From the NCBI RefSeq assembly GCF_002776525.5, contig NC_045435.1:123902613-123966612 (forward strand): a stretch of 64,000 bases of DNA, in the 5' to 3' direction. The stretch is from Piliocolobus tephrosceles (taxonomy: Eukaryota > Chordata > Mammalia > Primates > Cercopithecidae). A program made the position numbers and the translations under genes. Below the pieces are notes generated by a model. The model worked only from the letters and a program-made list of their open reading frames with translations, made no database searches and was not told the DNA's origin. Of the stretch, positions 36,235-47,423 are shown piece after piece. The stretch's first letter is position 1. Every line of letters starts with the position of its first letter.

Positions 36235-36405
36235 GTCAAGAATAACCTGGATGTATTATTAAATCAAAGCATATATTAAATTGAAGATTCTTGAGCCACC
36301 ACTCTGAGATTCTGATACAGAAGACACAAGCTGGAGCCCAAGATTTTGCATTTCTAACAGCACACATAAGAGAATGATGATTACTGCTCTGGGAAAACAT
36401 GTGGA
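36235..36405 (+). mobile_element. MER5A-like (hAT-Charlie MITE)
   Basis: AACCTGGATGTATTATTAAA, CTCTGAGATTCTGATACAGA, GGAGCCCAAGATTTTGCATT and TCTAACAGCACACA follow the MER5A order. The terminal repeats are worn away, so the ends are approximate. Confidence 0.75.
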
Positions 36406-37185
36406 GTAGCGTTATACCACAGTATTTTGAGTCTAGCCTTCAGCAGTTGTATTGCTTATGACAATAATGTGAAAATGTTATAAAGTAAAGGATTTTAGGC
36501 AGTAACAGAAAAACCATCTATGCAACTAAACTTAATATCTATAATAAGGAGACAATTTTTAACACATTTCCTGCAGTTCTTATTGTTTAGCTTTGAAATA
36601 TATGTATTTCTGTACATTTTTATTTTTTTCTGGACTAGTTGGACACGGCATAAACACATTTTGTATGTACTCTAAGCAAAAATTTGCAGCAAAGGAATTT
36701 ACATCACTTTCAGAATCGAAGGAAGACTTTCAAAGATGTAATCAGTTTGAATGTAGAGCTTGGCAAACCTAAATCATACATTTGTTTCTGTTTGGCTTTC
36801 AAGCATATTTTCCTGTGAATCTACATTTTGGTGAATGCTGTGATGTAATGCCAGCATTTTCTCCTTCTGAAATACAGAAAGTGTTTTATCAGCTGGTGAG
36901 AGTCTAACTAACCAATAGTCTTCAGCCATCTTAGAGAATTGCCTCAACTGGAAAGAATCACTCACCCAATATGATGTATCCTTTCTGGAAAAGGCTTCAT
37001 TTAATAACTGGATGATGAGGGTTAGAGAACCCTGCCCAGTTTATCTCACGTTTGGACAATGCTGTAAGGCCATTGGTTCAGTTACCACTGTGAGTTTGAC
37101 TGAGGTCCTCGCTGAGATGATATCATAGCCCAGTCTTTACTTCTGCTCAATCCTACATGTTATCCCTACTATTTTTTTCATGTTA
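36406..37185. other. Repeat-poor stretch
   Basis: Slightly richer in G+C around 36760-37140. No repeat or coding motif recognised. Confidence 0.45.
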
Positions 37186-37189
37186 GACT

Positions 37190-37642
37190 AAAAATGTGCC
37201 CCCTCACCAATATATATTCACTTCCTAATTACGTAAACCTATGAATATAATCTTATATAGCAAATCATGTATTAATATATTACCTTACATGCCAAAATAA
37301 ATAATTAAGGTAAATATCTTGAAAAGAATAATTTATCCTGGAATATTGTGTTGGGCCTAAATACACTCATGTGTATTCTTACTAAGGGAGAGATAGAATT
37401 AATTTTGACACAGACAACCACAGAGAAAAGGTGATGTGCAGATAGGACAGAGAGTTGTAGCCACAAGTCAAGGAATTCCAACAATCACCTTAAGCAAGAG
37501 GCAATAAATGAATTTTCTTCTAGACCTGCATCTAGAGGGAGCCTAACCCCACTTGCACCTTAATTTTAGACCTGTGGCCTTCAAAACTATGAGAATAAAT
37601 TTCTGTTCTTTGAAGCACCCAGTTCATGGTAATTTGTTATAA
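37190..37642 (+). mobile_element. MLT1-type LTR
   Basis: Follows the MLT1C/D-type order: an early ATATTACCTTACATGCCAAA, a middle AATTTATCCTGGAATATTGT, and an end TAATTTTAGACCTGTGGCCT, AATAAATTTCTGTTCTTTGA, CATGGTAATTTGTTATAATA. Diverged solo LTR, likely placental-mammal age. Confidence 0.75.
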
Positions 37643-37738
37643 TAGAAAAGAAAGGAAGGAAGGAAGGGAAGAAGGGAGGAAGGGAGGGAAGGAGGGAGGG
37701 AGGGCAGGAGGGAGGGAGGCAGGGTGAGGGGTAGGAGA
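37643..37738 (+). repeat. Purine tract (GGAA/GGGA)n, G-quadruplex candidate
   Basis: About 95 bp almost purely A and G on the plus strand: GAAAGGAAGGAAGGAAGGG first, then many GGG triplets separated by one to four bases (37670-37726). The pattern satisfies the usual G3 N1-7 rule several times over. It directly follows the MLT1 LTR end. Confidence 0.9.
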
Positions 37739-38152
37739 AAAAAGCCTAGTATACATCTTTATGTAAACTCCAGTTTATAATCATCTTCTAGCAAATCTAA
37801 CCTGGAATAATCATATTCATCACAAATTCTGGGGCCACAACTCACATCTTCACAACCTTATATGAAAGAATCTTTCTTTCCCACTGGACTAATTTCTAGG
37901 AAAGGGTTTTTGTTTGTTTGTTTTTTGTTATTTCCTCTTCTAGAAAATTAGTCCCAGTCGGGACCACTTGATATAGTGATGGGAATAAGGTAGATTGTAT
38001 AATGTGCTCATTGCTTACATCAGTGGAGCAGACACCATATCAGTAGACTTCCTGAAACCATATGGTTGACCAGAATACAAATTACCTATGTATTCACTTG
38101 AGAAAGGGAAATAAATAAATGCTGGGAAGGAAAAAAAAAAAAAAAAAAAAAA
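37739..38152 (+). other. Unassigned stretch ending in AATAAA and an A-run
   Basis: No named repeat recognised. Overlapping AATAAATAAAT at about 38110-38120 precedes an A-run at 38130-38152 by some 10-18 bases, the spacing of a cleaved and polyadenylated transcript. It could be a processed retrocopy of an unidentified RNA or simply an A-rich accident. No coding frame was found in it. Confidence 0.3.
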
Positions 38153-38361
38153 TGTCCTTTGGCATATGCGTATTTTTTTCCCGCAACAAATTCCTATATC
38201 AGATTATAAGCCTTAAATTCATGGACATGTCTTAATGGTAATGTTTTAATATGATGGCCTCTATTTAATACTAGAAAAATCTCAATATAATTTTGCATGA
38301 TTTTATTAATATCTATTTTAGTTAAAACAACATAACGAGAGGATGCTGGTTACTCTTTATA

Positions 38362-39055
38362 ACTGAATTGTGTTCCCCCAAAATTTGTATGTTGACATCC
38401 TAACCCCCAGCACCTCAGAATGTGACTATATTTGGAGATGAGCCTTTAAAGAAGTAGTCAAATTAAAATGAAGTCTTTAAGTGTGGGCTTTAATCCAATA
38501 CGACTGCTATTCTTAAAAGAGGAGATTAGGATACACATACATCAGAATAAGATCATGTGAAGATGAAAGAATACAGCTATTGGCCGGGCGCGGTGGCTCA
38601 AGCCTGTAATCCCAGCACTTTGGGAGGCCGAGACGGGCGGATCACGAGGTCAGGAGATCGAGACCATCCTGGCTAACATGGTGAAACCCCGTCTCTACTA
38701 AAAAATACAAAAAACTAGCCGGGCGAGGTGGCGGGCGCCTGTAGTCCCAGCTACTCGGGAAGCTGAGGCAGGAGAATGGCATAAACCCGGGAGGCAGAGC
38801 TTGCAGTGAGCTGAGATCAGGCCACTGCACTCCAGCCCGGCGACAGAGCCAGACTCCGTCTCCAAAAAAAAAAAAAAAAAAGAAAGAATACAGCTATTTA
38901 TAAGCCAAGGAGGAAAGCTTTGGAAAGAAACTAATCCTGATGAAACTGTGATCTTAGACTTAAAACATTCAAAATTGTGAGGAAATACGTTTCTGTTTTT
39001 TAACCCACCAAGGCTGTTGAATTTGTTATGTCAGCCTTAGCAAACTAATTCATTA
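38362..39055 (+). mobile_element. MLT1-like LTR split by AluY
   Basis: 5' part 38362-38581 (GAATTGTGTTCCCCCAAAAT, CTCAGAATGTGACTATATTT, TTTAATCCAATACGACTGCT) and 3' part 38882-39055 (AAACTGTGATCTTAGACTTA, GGAAATACGTTTCTG, AGCCTTAGCAAACTAATTCA). Order fits an ERVL-MaLR-type LTR. The exact subfamily is uncertain. Confidence 0.75.
38582..38881 (+). mobile_element. Young AluY (Old World monkey type) with perfect TSD
   Basis: Full-length, few differences: GGCCGGGCGCGGTGGCTCAA start, AGCCGGGCGAGGTGGCGGG, AATGGCATAAACCCGG, A18 tail. GAAAGAATACAGCTATT is present exactly at 38565-38581 and 38882-38898 (17-bp target-site duplication). Many CpGs are intact, showing a recent insertion. Confidence 0.97.
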
Positions 39056-39865
39056 CTGGAAGATATTTGTAATGTATCAAATTTAGATGTAAACAATAAT
39101 TTGCAAATAAGTAAAAGTAATTATTGGGCAATATCCAGTGTGCTTTCATGTATAAAATCTCATGAGTAATATCACTCAGATATATATACAATTATTTATA
39201 GGTATTTTTATAAATGCTTCCCTAGTTTGGCTAAGGTAAAGAAAGTGATGTTTATAACAAGAAAATATGAGAGAAATCAGTCATATTAATTCAAATTTAC
39301 ACAAGCTCATGATCAATTTAAATGTGTGAATCTAGCCATTTTATAAACCACTCAGCTAGAAAACTCCTACTCATCTTCTGTACAATCAAATATTATATTA
39401 AATAGTGTTGAATTATAACAGTTAATCAAAATCATTAGCATTTATCCTTATATTTCTGTCATAATGTAAATAGATAACAGAAACTAACGTTCTTCTAAAA
39501 TTTTGTTATTTTATGCATTAAGGAATAAGATTTAATGGTGGCTATTTTAGTTAAGCATACTGACTAATACATTTGAATTATATATCATGTAATATTCTAG
39601 GAAAGAAATATAATATTCTAGGAAAACCTGTACTAAATACATTACTTTGCAATAATATTATAATCAATGATTGGCTATTAACAAAACAAAACCGAAAGTA
39701 TGTGGAAATATCTCACTGTCTATTGGCTAACAGTATGAGAATAAATGTTCGATGTTGAAAAGATGGTTATCCATTATACATGAGAAGCAATTTTTTGGGG
39801 GAAACTATCATTTCTTGTTACATCTTAAGTAGAACATATACCATATTCTTTAGTATGTCAAATGC
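39056..39865. other. Repeat-poor AT-rich stretch
   Basis: Nothing recognised. A short local repeat AATATTCTAGGAAAG occurs at about 39591 and, in part, at about 39612. Confidence 0.45.
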
Positions 39866-40977
39866 ATTTTTTACTCCAGAATTTCTACTTTACTCTTTAA
39901 AATTATTTATATGTGTTTGTTGAATTCATCTAACATAATTCTGAATTCCCTCCCTGTGTCTTCTTGAATTTCATTGAGTTTCCTCCAAAAAGGTATTTTG
40001 AACTCTCTCTCCAGGATTAAACACTGGTGCCTTATTTAGTTCTTTTATGAGGTCATGCTTTCCTGGATGGTCTTGATGCTTGTTGATGTTCATTGACATC
40101 TGGGCTTTGAAGAAGTATGTATTTATTGTAGTCTTCATAGCCCAGGCTTGTTTGTAATTTTCCCACTTGGGGAGGATTTCCAGGTATTCAAAGCCACTTG
40201 GGTATTGTAATCCAACCTTTTGGTCACTGCAGTAGTATTTGCATTAGGGGCAACTGCAAGTCCAATCATGCTGTGGCTCTTGCAGACTTGTAGCCATACC
40301 ACCTTGGTGATCTTGGGTAATATCTGGAAGAATTCTCTGAATTACCAGGCAGAGACTCTTGTTCTCTTCCCTTACAATCTCCCAAACAGAGTCTCTCTGC
40401 TGAGCTGCCTGGAGCTGGAGGCGGAATGGCACAAGTACCCCGATGACAACCACCAATGGGACTATACTGGGTTAACCTGAAGCCAGGGCAGATTTGGGTC
40501 TCAAGGCCCACATTAACCACTGCCTGGTTACCATCTATATTTACTCAGAGACCTAGGGCTCTACAGCCAACAAGTGGCAAAGCCAGTAAGCTTGTGTCCT
40601 TCCCTTCAGGTCAGTGAATTCCCTTTGGTTGCAGGTGGGTCCAGAGTTGCCATTCAGAAGCCAGAGCTTGGAGTTGGAAATTTTAGGAATCTATCTGGTG
40701 ATCTTTTCTACTGCAGCTGAGCTGGCACCCAAGTCACATGACAAAGTCCTTTCCACTCTTTCCCCCATTGTCTACAGGCAAAGGAGTCTCTTCTGGTAGC
40801 CACCACCACCCCAGGTCCATGACGAGTACTGCCTGACTACTGTCTATGTTCATTCAAGGCATTTAGGGCTCTTCGGTCAGCTTGTGATGAATGCTTCCTG
40901 GCCTGGGACTTTCTCTTCAGGGCAGTGGATTCCATTCTGGAACAGGCAAAGTCCAGAAATGCCATCCAAGAGTCAGG

Positions 40978-41329
40978 TTATGTTAGTCCATTTTCATGCT
41001 GCTGATAAAGACATACCAGAGACTGGGGGATAAAAGAGATTTAGTTAGACTTACAGTTTCACGTGGCTGGGGAAGACTCAGAAACATGGTGGAAAGTGCA
41101 AGGCACTTATTACAAGGTGGCAGCAAAAGAAAAATGAGAGAGAAGCCAAGGCAAAAACCCCTGATAAACCCATCATATCTTGTCAGATTTATTCACTATC
41201 ACAAGAATAAAACGGGAAAGACTGGCCCCGAAATTCAATTACCTCCCCCTGGTACTTCCACACACATGGGAATTCTGGGAGATAAAATTCAAGTTAAGAT
41301 TTTGGTGGGGACGCAGCCAAACCATATCA
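40978..41329 (-). mobile_element. MaLR (MST-type) LTR, left copy
   Basis: Reverse-complement LTR from TGTTAGTCCATTTTCATGCT through AAACCCATCATATCTTGTCA to CGCAGCCAAACCATATCA. For this minus-strand element it is the 3' LTR. TCAGG before it and CAAGG after the other LTR suggest an aged 5-bp duplication. Confidence 0.9.
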
Positions 41330-42830
41330 TTCCACCCGTGGCTTCTCCAAATCTTATCTCCTCACATTTCAAAAGCCTTTCCCCACAGTCCCCCAAAGTC
41401 TTAACTCTTTTTGTCACTAACCAAAAAGTCCACAGTCCCAAGTCTCATTTGAGACAAGGTAAGTCTCTTCTGCCTATAATCCTCTAAAATCAAAAGCAAG
41501 CTAGCTACTTCTTAGATACAATGGGGATGAAGGCATTGGGTAAATAAAGCATTCCAAATAGGAGAAATTGGCCAAAACATAGAGGTTACTGGGCCCATGC
41601 AAGTCCAAAATCAAGCGGGGCAGTCAAATTTTAAAACTCCAAAATTATATCCTTTGACTCCAGGTCTCACATCCATGTCACACTAATGCAAAAGGTGGGT
41701 TTGCATGGTCTTGGGCAGCTCTGTCCCTGTGACTTTGCAGAACACAGGCTCTCTCTTGACTGCTTTTATGGGCTGGCATTGAGTGTCTGTGGATTTTCCA
41801 GGCACATGGTACAAGTTGTCTGTGGATCTACCATTCTAGGGTCTAGATTACGGTAGCTCTCTTCTCACAACTCCATTATGCACTGCCCCAGTAGGGACAC
41901 TGCAAGGGGGCTCTGTCACCAAATGTACTGTCTGCACTGCCCTAGCAGAGGTTCTCCATAAGGGTCCCGCCCCTGCAGCAAACTTTTGCCTGGGCATCCA
42001 GGCATTTCCATACATCTTCTGAAATCTAGTCAGAGGTTCCCAACCCTCAAACCTTGACTTCTGTGTACCCGCAGGTTCAATACCATGTGAAAGTTTCCAA
42101 GGTTGGGGCTTGCACCCTCTGAAACTATGGATGAAACTACACCTTGGCCCCTTGAAACCATGGCTGGCGCAGCTGGGACAGAGGGCACCAAGTCCCTAGG
42201 CTGTATACAGCATGAGGACCCTGGGCCTGGCCCATGAAACCACTTTTTCCTCCTGGGCTTCCAGGCCTGTAATGGAGCGGCTGCCACGAAAGTTTCTGAC
42301 ATGGCCTGTTAATCCCCATGGTCTTGGGGATTAACATTAGGCTCTTGCTACTTATGCAAATTTTGGCAGCCGGCTTGAGTTTCTCCTCAAAAAATGTTCT
42401 TTCTTTTTTTTTTCTTTTCTACTGCAACATCAGACTGCAAATTTTCTGAACGTTTATGCTCTGTTTCCCTGTTAAAATGGAAGGATTTTTATAGCACCCA
42501 AATCGCCTATTGAATGCTTTGCTGCTTAGAAATTTCTTCTGCCATACACCCTAAATCAAGTCTCTCAAGTTCAAAGTTCCACAAATCTCTAGGGCAGGAG
42601 CAAAATGCTCCCAGTCTCTTTGCTAAAACATAACAAGGGTCACCTTTGCTCCATTTCCCAACAAGGTACTCATCTCCATCTGAGACCACCTCAGCCTGAA
42701 CCTTATTGCTCATATGGCTATTAGCATTTTTGTCAAAGCCATTCAAAAAGTCTCTAGGAGGTTCCAAACTTTTCCACATTTTCCTGTATTTTTCCGGCAA
42801 TGCCCCACTCTAGTGGTACCAATTTACTCT
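41330..42830 (-). mobile_element. MaLR internal region
   Basis: Homologous, on the opposite strand, to the internal region at 28056-29678. For example GGTCACCTTTGCTCCATTTC, CTCATCTCCATCTGAGACC and CAAGCTAGCTACTTC have plus-strand counterparts there. Frames are broken and no pol or env is seen. It is about 1.5 kb and retains more CpG than its surroundings (42150-42290). Confidence 0.88.
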
Positions 42831-43161
42831 ACTAGTCCCTTTTCATGCTGCTTATAAAGACATACCAGAAGAAAAAGAGGTTTAATTGGACTTACAGAGG
42901 CCTCAGAATCATGACAGAAGGTGAAAGACACTTCTTACATGGCAGCAGCAAGAAAAAAATGAAAGAGAAGTCAAAGCGGAAACCCCTGATAAACCCATCA
43001 GATCTCTTGAGACTTGTTCACTATCATGAGAGTAACATGGGAAAGACTGGCCCTCACAAATCAATTACCTCCCCGTTGGGTCCCTCTCACAGCACATGGA
43101 AATTCTAGGAGGTACAATTTAAGTTGAAATTTGAGTTGGGGCACAGGCAAACTATATTGCA
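42831..43161 (-). mobile_element. MaLR (MST-type) LTR, right copy
   Basis: Reverse-complement LTR starting CTACTAGTCCCTTTTCATGC and ending CAGGCAAACTATATTGCA. For this minus-strand element it is the 5' LTR. A pair with 40978-41329. Confidence 0.9.
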
Positions 43162-43335
43162 AGGCCTAGAATTTGGGACCCCAAGAACCTACTTGGTGCT
43201 CTGTACCTGAACTAATTACTGGGTTCTTATAAAGGTTATTTCTTGTGTAGAAGATTGTTCAATTTGGCATTCCTGTGAATAGGATGATAGATGGAGGCTT
43301 CACTTCAGCTATCTTGCTCTGCTTCCTGGATCTAG

Positions 43336-43797
43336 ACCATATAACATAACGCATGTAGCTTCAGGTCAAAAAGGTTAGAAATTAGGATGATAACACAACA
43401 TAGCTACTGCTGGCTTGATTTAGCAAGATATTGAACAAAATAAATGACTTCAGAAATAATTGACAAATATTAGTTTCTGGTGAAGGGAGATTATTGCTCT
43501 CACCATTAAAAAGAAACCTTATGTATTTGTGTTTGTGTCTTTAACCACTATTAGTATGAAATATTTTCTTTTCCTTTAATGATATTTTTAAGTGTTTCAT
43601 AATTTCAGACATATAGAAAATGATTGAGAATTATATAAAGAATTTATATAATCTTCATCTAGATTCCTAAAATGCTAATAGTTAAAATTTCATTTATTGT
43701 TCTACATATACATACATATCTGTGTGTGTATCTACATGTGTATGTGTATGTATTATTATTTACACCTATGTTTATTTGTACTGATCGATTAAGATAG
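43336..43797. other. Flank of L1 5' end
   Basis: AT-rich, with interrupted TGTGTATG-type repeats at about 43708-43755. No element recognised. Confidence 0.45.
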
Positions 43798-44177
43798 GGT
43801 ATTAGTCTCTTCTCACATTGCTATGAAGAAATACCAAAACTGGGTGATTTATAAAGGAAAGAGGTTCAATTGACTCACAGTTCTACAGGGTTGGGGAGGC
43901 CTCAGGAAATTTAAAATAATAGTGGAAGGAGAAGCAAACGCATCCTTCTTCCCATGATAGCAGGAAGGAAAAGAATGAGAGCCCAGTGAGGGGGATAACC
44001 CCTTAAAAAAACATGAGATCTCGTGAGAACTAACTCACTATCATGAGAACAGGATGGCGGAACCTGCCCCCATGATTCAATTATCTCCACCTGGTCCCTC
44101 CCACGACACATGGGGATTATGAAAACTACAATTCAAGATGAGATTTGGGTGGTGACACAGCCAAATGACATCGGATT
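43798..44177 (-). mobile_element. Solo MaLR (MST-type) LTR
   Basis: Reverse-complement LTR: TATTAGTCTCTTCTCACATT, CTCGTGAGAACTAACTCACT, CCCATGATTCAATTATCTCC, GAGATTTGGGTGGTGACACA. No internal region on either side, so a solo LTR produced by LTR-LTR recombination. Confidence 0.88.
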
Positions 44178-44907
44178 AATAAATTTAGACATATAAATTA
44201 CATAAAATTATATTGATTATGTAGTATTTTTCTAAACCATTTAAGAATAAGTTACAGCCCATATGCCTCATCACTAAGTATCATATTGTTCTGTTTTTAA
44301 AAGCTCTTAACTGCAGGGTAATGGTTAAAATCAGTAAATTAGTAATGATTAAAAATATTGTAATCAGCATACTTTCTCTAAATATTTTAAATAGTCCCAA
44401 TAATGTTTATTGCACAATAAGGAAATCACAGATCATGCATTGTGTTTAGTTTCCATTTTATTACCCTTTAATCTCTCTGAGTACCTCAGCATTTCCTTTT
44501 GTTCTCTAATATTGATCTTTTTACAGAGTACTGGTCAATTATTTTGTAAAATACTGCTCAAATCAAATTTTCTAATTTTACCTCAGGATCGGATGCTGGT
44601 TTATGTACTTTTGACAAGAATAATATGCAAGTGACGTTATATTCTTCTAAAAGTGCTTTATGTCAGGCGGCTTATGGAATTAATATGTTCTAGCATGGGT
44701 GAGATTTATTTTGTACACATGGTTAAGATAGGACCTGGGAAGTTTCTCTAATGCAGAGTTAATATTTCTTTTTTATTTCATTTTTATGTTTGAAGAAGAT
44801 ACTTAATAACATAAAAACATATTATTCAAATTTTCTGATATTATTTTCTAAATAAATTTTGTAATAATCTTTCTAAACAGATGATTTCTTAATCGCTACT
44901 TTTTAAT
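44178..44907. other. Repeat-poor AT-rich stretch
   Basis: Nothing recognised. Confidence 0.45.
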
Positions 44908-45090
44908 TTTTAAATTTTAATTATTATGGATGCATACTAGTTGCATGTATTCTTGGGGGGCATGTGTTATTTTGATATAAACATACATTGAAAGATGAAT
45001 ATTGCATGTTCTCACTAAAATGTATGAGAAAAAAAATACTGAACTCATGGAAATAGAGAGTAGAATAATGGTTACAGCTAGGAAGTGTGG
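44908..45090. mobile_element. Very short 5'-inverted L1 insertion
   Basis: 44908-44990 is reverse-complement L1 3' terminus (AATTATTATGGATGCATACT, TTTTGATATAAACATAC). 44991-45090 is plus-strand L1 3' UTR from some 300 bp upstream in the consensus (TATTGCATGTTCTCACT, GAGAGTAGAATAATGGTTAC). Head-to-head pieces of one L1 type joined directly, as in twin priming. Confidence 0.7.
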
Positions 45091-45686
45091 TTTTGAAATG
45101 TTTTATTTGTTGCCTCCTTTTCTACAAAGAGCTTTGTTTTCTTCTTATTATTTTTCTATCAGTGTGAACTCAGATTTCTTATTTAATAACTGCCACATGT
45201 TGAAGGGAAAACCCTTTGAGCTAGTTTTTGTCTTTTGGTTCTTCCTTCTTATTCTGCAGCACTTCCTCACATTACAGAGGACAAGATATTTCAGATTTAT
45301 CTTGAACTTCTGCTGACCTAGCCATGGAATCAGACCTTTTCCCAGAAAGGTCTCATTCCTTTTAGCAAATAATTATATGTATCAAACAGGACTTGGGATA
45401 AGTTGAGTTCACAGACAGTGGAAGATCATTGTTCTAGGCTAAATATATGTATATTTTCATGCATACATATGTATGCACCTTGTTACATCGGTATCTATAG
45501 ATCTATCTACATTTAGACTCTATCATATATTTATGCCTTACACATCTATATCTAAAAAATGTATCAGTATTGGCTTCTATATAAATACATGAGCTCACAT
45601 TGACACTTTCCATTCCAATTCAACAACAAAGCCTCATTCTTCCTTTGTTCTCTATTTATAACTTTTATATTCATATTGAGAAACCA
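45091..45686. other. Repeat-poor AT-rich stretch
   Basis: TATG/TATC-rich patch at 45440-45560. No element recognised. Confidence 0.45.
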
Positions 45687-45842
45687 AGGCTCAATTGTCC
45701 ATTATGCATTGGCCAAATTGTTCAGTCCTTTAATTAAAAAAAGTAGTTTTAGATTTTCTAACTAGGCCCAGTTGTCCATTATGCATTGACCAAATTGTTC
45801 AGTCCTTTAATGAAAAAAAAGTAGTTTTAGATTTTCTAACTA
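45687..45842 (+). repeat. 77-bp tandem duplication, two copies
   Basis: AGGCTCAATTGTCCATTATG (45687) and AGGCCCAGTTGTCCATTATG (45764) begin two adjoining units with the same content to TTTCTAACTA. They differ by a few substitutions and one extra A in an A-run. Confidence 0.95.
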
Positions 45843-46790
45843 TGCCTCCGTGAAAAATAAACCTATTAACTATAAAGTTCAATATTTTTAGAGTTTCTTT
45901 TTCTTAGCCTGAGAATTATTCACATGCAGATAAAAAATTACTTGGATTAGTTCTCTTTCATGGACTTCATGGTGGTTATGTTATTTAATATTATTTCATT
46001 CCTTTCTGCTTATATTCTATTTTTCCATTTTTGACTATTTTCTTTAATTGATTTGTGTGAAAGACTAGCAGGTTCTAAAGTCAGAGGTAGAACAGAAAAG
46101 TATTTTTCTAAATAATTATGAAGTAGAAATAAAAATTTTATTGCTCTTGAAAAATATTAATAGGAAAATTAATTTGGAGTATATTAATAAGGTAAATAAA
46201 TAATTACCTATTAAATATACTACTTAATATAGCAGTGGTTCTGATATATATATATATATATATACACGTATATGTTAAAAACTAACCATATTTTAAATAT
46301 TCCAAACACTAGTTCCCCATCCCATGATAACTACCTGCAGAATTCCATACTTTGATAGTTTTAACAATAGAAATATTCTCTCATTTTGTCTGTTCTAAAA
46401 ATATTATGTTAATTTTTCCCCACATATTTATAATAATTCAGTAATTTCTCATTTTAACTTATCCAGTTTTAAAATTATGAGGCTAAATGATTAAAGGCAA
46501 ACACAATGGGGGTTAATCAAATGAAATTCTACAGCAGAAAAAGTGAAAAAATATATTGAAGGGAGACAAATCATAAAGATAAACTTTATAGTCTGAATAA
46601 TATGAAATTGACTTCATGGATGAATGATCCAAGTGGTGCTACACTTCAGAGAGCTTGATTAGTTTGGTTAGAGTAAATGAAGAAAGAATGTAGAAAATAT
46701 ACTTATTACATTATTTAAAATTTTTTTCTGAGTGATGAAGAACCTCTTCAAAATATCAAATTATTACACCTATAAAACTATCTCCTCTTG
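45843..46790. other. Repeat-poor AT-rich stretch
   Basis: (TA)n tract at about 46242-46263. Otherwise nothing recognised. Confidence 0.45.
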
Positions 46791-47088
46791 GCCGGGCACG
46801 GTGGCTCATGCCTGTAAACCCAGCACTTTGGGAGGCCAAGGTGGGCAGATCACTTGAGGTCAGAAGTTTGAAACCAGCTGACCAACATGGAGAAACCCTG
46901 TCTCTACTAAAAATACAAAATTAGCCGGACATGGTGGCACATGCCTGTAATCCCAGCTACTCAGGAGGCTGAGAATCACTTGAACCTAGGAGATGGAGGT
47001 TGTGGTGAGCCAAGGTCATGCATGCCATTGTACTCCAGCCTGGGCAACAAGAGCAAAAACTCTGTCTCAAAACAACAACGACAACAAA
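46791..47088 (+). mobile_element. AluS-like
   Basis: GGCCGGGCACGGTGGCTCAT start, TCACTTGAGGTCAGAAGTTT (AluS-like), a small deletion in GGCTGAG...AATCACTTGAACC, and a degenerate (AAC)n tail. Weak duplication ATCTCCTCTT / ATTCCATCTT at the flanks. Confidence 0.92.
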
Positions 47089-47423
47089 ATTCCATCTTAT
47101 AATTTTTGTCTAAATACATATAGTCAAGTTGTATAATTTTAAAAGTTGAACTAAACATATAAAAAACACCACTGCTATGTCAATATTATATAAACTCTAA
47201 TTTTTTTTTTTTAATAAGTACATATGCTATTGGAGGACAATGATCTAATGTTAAACCAAGTATTAATCTAAGTTCAATAAAGAACATAAATGTATACACT
47301 TTTCACTTTCTTGAGTAAAACAGGGTAGACATAATTTTTGACCATCAAACAGAAAGCCATTTATCAATGTTGTCTTTTCGATCCATGTAACCTATTTTAA
47401 ATACTGAATAATATTTATTTATT

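Larger units (their letters stand above)
39866..43335 (-). mobile_element. 5'-only L1 fragment (5' UTR), split by a MaLR element
   Basis: Reverse-complement L1M-type 5' UTR homologous to 14500-16800: CTCTTGCAGACTTGTA, GAATTCTCTGAATTACCAGG, then tandem blocks with anchors at about 40637 and 40951 (spacing about 314). After the MaLR element it resumes at 43162 (CCTAGAATTTGGGACCCC) and ends at the L1 5' terminus (GCTATCTTGCTCTGCTTCC, about 43335). ORF2 and 3' end are absent. Confidence 0.85.

Noticed and set aside
41180..42302. GC-richer frames possibly marking exons
   Set aside because: This is MaLR LTR and internal sequence, homologous to the copy at 28056-29678.
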